Positions 4,906-6,810 of a DNA stretch of 6,810 bases are shown here, piece after piece. Numbering within the stretch: position 1 is the stretch's first letter; every line of letters starts with the position of its first letter. The position numbers and the translations under genes are program-made. Origin of the DNA: CAYPOY01 sp964412395 (GTDB lineage: Bacteria > Chloroflexota > Anaerolineae > B4-G1); assembly GCA_964412395.1 (NCBI GenBank), contig CAYPOY010000291.1, positions 1 to 6,810 on the forward strand. Direction: 5' to 3'. The notes beneath the pieces were generated by a model. It saw nothing but the letters and a program-made list of their open reading frames with translations, did not search any database and was not told the origin of the DNA.

Positions 4906-6117
4906 CTACAGCGTGGTCAATACTTCTTCGATGCGCTCCAGCGCCCAGTCCAGCTCCTCTTTCGTAATGACCAGCGGTGGTGCCAGGCGGATGACGGTCC
5001 CATGGGTATCCTTGACCAGGACACCCCGCTCCTTCAGTGCCTCGCAGAAGCGACGGGCCCCTCCAGCCTCCGGCTTGAGCACGATGCCGACCAGAAGCCC
5101 CTTGCCCCGGCAAAGCGCCACATGGGGGCTCCGAATCTCCCGCAGGCGGGCCATCAGATACTCCCCCAGCTCGGTGGCCCGCTCGCAGAGACCCTCGTCC
5201 ACGATGACCTTGAGCGCCTCTCGCGCCACCGCGCAGGCCAGCGGGCTACCTCCGAAGGTCGAGCCGTGGTCGCCCGGCCCGAAGACGCCTAACACCTTCC
5301 GCGAGGCCAGCACCGCTGAGACCGGATACATTCCACCCGAAAGCGCCTTGCCCAGCGTCACCACGTCCGGTCGCACCCCCTCGTGCTCGCAGGCCAGCAG
5401 CTTGCCGGTGCGTCCCAGTCCGGTCTGAATCTCGTCGGCGATCATCAGTACGTTGTGGTGGGTGCATATCTCTCGCACACGCCGGATGTACCCCTCCGGC
5501 GGGACGACGACGCCACCTTCACCCTGCAGAGGCTCGACGAGGAAGGCCACTGTGTTGGATGTGATCGCCCGTTCCAGCGCATCGGCGTCGCCGTAAGGAA
5601 TCAGTTTGAAGCCGGGCGTGAAGGGGCCGAAGCCATCACGGTACTGCTCATCCGGCGAGAAACTGACGATCGTGATCGTGCGTCCATGGAAGTTGCCGGT
5701 ACAGGTGATGATCTCCGCCTGATCATCTGATACGCCCTTGACCACATAGCCCCATTTACGAGTCGCCTTAAGCGCCGTCTCCACCGCCTCCGCGCCGGAG
5801 TTCATCGGCAGCACCATCTCGTAGCCGATCAACTCACACAATTCCTGCGCCAGCAGCGGCAGTTGGTCATTGCGGAAAGCCCGCGAAGTCAACGCCAGCT
5901 TCCGGGCCTGCTCGACCATCGCCCGCACGATGCGAGGGTGACAGTGGCCCTGGTTGATCGCCGAGTAGGCCGAGAGGCAGTCCAGGTACTTGTGCCCCTC
6001 CACGTCCCAGACCCAGACTCCCTCTCCCCGCGTGATGACAACGTCGAGCGGTTTGTAGTTATGAGCGTTGTACTGATCCTCCAGTGCGATGTAATCATGT
6101 GTGCTCAGTGTGTTCAC
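4906..6117 (-). CDS. rocD: Ornithine aminotransferase (ornithine-oxo-acid transaminase)
   Basis: A 403-residue class III, PLP-dependent aminotransferase, the usual length for bacterial RocD. It transfers the delta-amino group of ornithine to 2-oxoglutarate, giving glutamate-5-semialdehyde and glutamate, in cytosolic arginine/ornithine breakdown and proline formation. The N-terminus YNAHNYKPLDVVITRGEG (16-33) is characteristic of ornithine aminotransferase. PLP contacts are visible: NSGAEAVETALKA (106-118), NFHGRT (142-147), ADEIQTGLGRTG (227-238, Asp228 to the pyridine nitrogen), and the Schiff-base lysine Lys257 in TLGKALSGG. GSTFGGSPLAC (285-295) completes the site. Translation starts at GTG (6115-6117), with GGGGAG 6 nt upstream; the next in-frame Met is residue 67, too late. 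No other arginine-pathway genes are in the window. The divergent spacer carries repeats and a possible promoter. Confidence 0.95.
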   Translation of the reverse strand: MNTLSTHDYIALEDQYNAHNYKPLDVVITRGEGVWVWDVEGHKYLDCLSAYSAINQGHCHPRIVRAMVEQARKLALTSRAFRNDQLPLLAQELCELIGYEMVLPMNSGAEAVETALKATRKWGYVVKGVSDDQAEIITCTGNFHGRTITIVSFSPDEQYRDGFGPFTPGFKLIPYGDADALERAITSNTVAFLVEPLQGEGGVVVPPEGYIRRVREICTHHNVLMIADEIQTGLGRTGKLLACEHEGVRPDVVTLGKALSGGMYPVSAVLASRKVLGVFGPGDHGSTFGGSPLACAVAREALKVIVDEGLCERATELGEYLMARLREIRSPHVALCRGKGLLVGIVLKPEAGGARRFCEALKERGVLVKDTHGTVIRLAPPLVITKEELDWALERIEEVLTTL

Positions 6118-6131
6118 CTTTCACTCCCCGG

Positions 6132-6160
6132 TTGCAGGTTGTAGATTGCGGGCTGCAAGG
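6132..6160. repeat. Heptamer array E (TTGCAGG type)
   Basis: TTGCAGG, TTGTAGA, TTGCGGG (6132-6152) and CTGCAAGG (6153-6160) keep a 7-bp step. The array lies in the rocD leader, just upstream of its ribosome site on the minus strand. Confidence 0.65.
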
Positions 6161-6161
6161 C

Positions 6162-6190
6162 ATATTACCACAACTTGGTAAATTGGGAAA
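6162..6190 (-). promoter_or_regulatory. Possible rocD promoter
   Basis: On the minus strand TAATAT (6162-6167) is preceded by TGG, an extended -10 form. The -35 region (6185-6190, TTTCCC) is poor and lies inside the octamer array. The leader would be about 40 nt. Confidence 0.35.
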
Positions 6191-6218
6191 CCGGCAAATC
6201 GGCGACCGGCACCGGTCG
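6171..6218 (+). repeat. Octamer array C2 plus palindrome
   Basis: Four exact 8-bp units, CAACTTGG, TAAATTGG, GAAACCGG and CAAATCGG (6171-6202), are followed by decayed units that form a perfect 7-bp inverted repeat: CGACCGG (6203-6209), CA, CCGGTCG (6212-6218). The array lies between the divergent rocD and methyltransferase fragments. From 6219 to 6271 nothing further is seen. Confidence 0.75.
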
Positions 6219-6271
6219 GGGTGAGGGAAGCGGGGAGATGGGCGCTGCCTCCTACGACTGTCACAGGGTTG

Positions 6272-6280
6272 TGGTATAAT
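6272..6280 (+). promoter_or_regulatory. Extended -10 promoter element before the methyltransferase fragment
   Basis: TGGTATAAT matches the extended -10 consensus (TGn-TATAAT) exactly. No -35 is evident at 16-18 nt. Transcription would begin near 6287, only about 3 nt before the ATG at 6290, so any message would be essentially leaderless; no ribosome site fits in between. Confidence 0.5.
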
Positions 6281-6289
6281 AGAGACACT

Positions 6290-6809
6290 ATGCTGGAGTT
6301 CGAGACTCAGGGCAGCCCGTGCCTGCTGGACCTGGACGAGTTCAAAGACCCCTTTGCCTACCGGCTCAAGGCGCAGGAAAGAGATGAAACCGTCGAGCGC
6401 AGGGTGGACCTGGTGGAGACGTTCACCTATCTGCTGGGAATTACCGTGACAAAGATGCGGGAGTTCGTGGCGCAAGATGGCATCTTGCGCTACAGGGCAG
6501 TGCTGGGCGACAAAGACGGGAAGCGCGTGGCCATCGTGTGGCGGCCCGTGAACGACCTGGAGGACGATGAAGCGGCGCTCTTCGCAGACCAGGCCTTCAT
6601 TGAGCATACCATCCTGCACGCGCTGCTGGGCGACCCCTCCCCGACCCTCCCCCGCGAGCGGGGAGGGAGCACCCCCACCCCAGCCCTCCCCCGCGAGCGG
6701 GGAGGGAGCAAAGCCAGACCGGTTGCTGGTGAACGGCCAGTGTTTCGTCGAGAAGGCGGAGGCGATTGCGCCGGAGTTCAAACGGAGGATGTTCAATGGA
6801 CAGATTTGA
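6290..6809 (+). pseudogene. C-terminal fragment of a type III Mod-like DNA methyltransferase, frameshifted by a repeat insert
   Basis: From the ATG at 6290 the frame reads MLEFETQGSPCLLDLDEF, then VDLVETFTYLLGITV, AIVWRPVNDL and FIEHTILHALLGD. This is the C-terminal region I associate with type III Mod-like, site-specific adenine methyltransferases, after the catalytic domain. The family's expected ending, PDRLLVNGQCFVEKAEAIAP then EFKRRMFNGQI and a stop (TGA, 6807-6809), appears in a different frame from 6711. The break is explained by 6635-6710: 76 nt (3n+1) carrying two GC-rich hairpin copies. Without them, GD would join KPDRLL directly. The catalytic domain, with its DPPY-type motif and SAM site, is absent upstream: homology stops at the ATG and promoter-like DNA takes its place. 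Modification activity is therefore not expected. The original frame stays open past 6710 to the window edge but reads without meaning. Confidence 0.75.
6645..6710. repeat. Two identical 27-bp GC-rich hairpin repeats
   Basis: The copies at 6645-6671 and 6684-6710 are identical over 27 bp and 39 bp apart. Each forms an 8-bp stem, CCCTCCCC against GGGGAGGG, with a 7-nt CGCGAGC loop. Read as protein they give the LPRERGG or SPASGEG strings that are common spurious translations of this REP-like repeat class. They lie inside the methyltransferase frame. Confidence 0.9.
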
Positions 6810-6810
6810 G
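6796..6810 (+). CDS. Start of the next gene (window edge)
   Basis: An ATG at 6796 has GGAGGA 6 nt upstream (6784-6789) and overlaps the methyltransferase stop by 14 bp. Only five codons (MDRFE) are visible, so the product cannot be named. Coupled position after a Mod-like gene would fit a restriction or helicase subunit, which is inference only. Confidence 0.45.

Noticed and set aside
6095..6796. 233-residue minus-strand frame
   Set aside because: It is antisense to the methyltransferase fragment and reads through the GC hairpins as PLAGEG strings, a known spurious translation; it also overlaps the rocD start.

Overview
The window reads like a moderately high-GC bacterial chromosome with compact genes and unusually repeat-rich spacers. 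TATAAT-type promoters, strong GGAGG ribosome sites, an RocD-like aminotransferase, Uma2 and PIN/AbrB genes, and abundant 7-8 bp spacer repeats together suggest a Chloroflexota (Anaerolineae-like) genome or a similar repeat-laden environmental lineage. That taxonomic guess is inference; nothing in the window is diagnostic.

Layout, left to right. (1) 1-956, minus strand: a Uma2-family nuclease-fold gene whose C-terminus is cut short and finished by repeat-encoded residues. It overlaps the start of a secreted FG-GAP/VCBS propeller protein that runs off the left edge. (2) 957-1275: a spacer with an octamer-type inverted repeat and a 12-unit perfect heptamer array (TTTCACG). (3) 1276-2028, minus: a Crp/Fnr-family regulator with an intact phosphate-binding cassette. 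(4) 2029-2589: its promoter and leader, two inverted heptamer arrays, operator-like dyads, a remnant of a membrane protein, and a 110-bp inverted repeat. (5) 2590-3323, minus: an AbrB-like antitoxin and PIN-domain toxin pair, overlapping by 7 bp, with a good promoter at 3357-3385. (6) 3324-3776: another heptamer array, a coding remnant, and the promoter and hairpin leader of the next gene. (7) 3777-4826, plus: a membrane-anchored extracytoplasmic protein with an Ig-like domain, a proline linker encoded by near-pure poly-C, and an unrecognised C-terminal domain. (8) 4906-6117, minus: ornithine aminotransferase (rocD), convergent with the previous gene. (9) 6118-6810: a repeat-filled divergent spacer, then the C-terminal end of a type III Mod-like DNA methyltransferase on the plus strand. 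The methyltransferase is broken by a 76-nt insert carrying two identical GC-rich hairpins. The start of a coupled next gene lies at the right edge.

The most interesting theme is the spacers. Most gene boundaries carry short, register-keeping tandem units of 7 or 8 bp. The sequence family differs from spacer to spacer, and five loci are arranged as head-to-head inverted halves. Several arrays abut broken genes. I see no single new multi-gene pathway; the candidate undescribed system is this repeat architecture.
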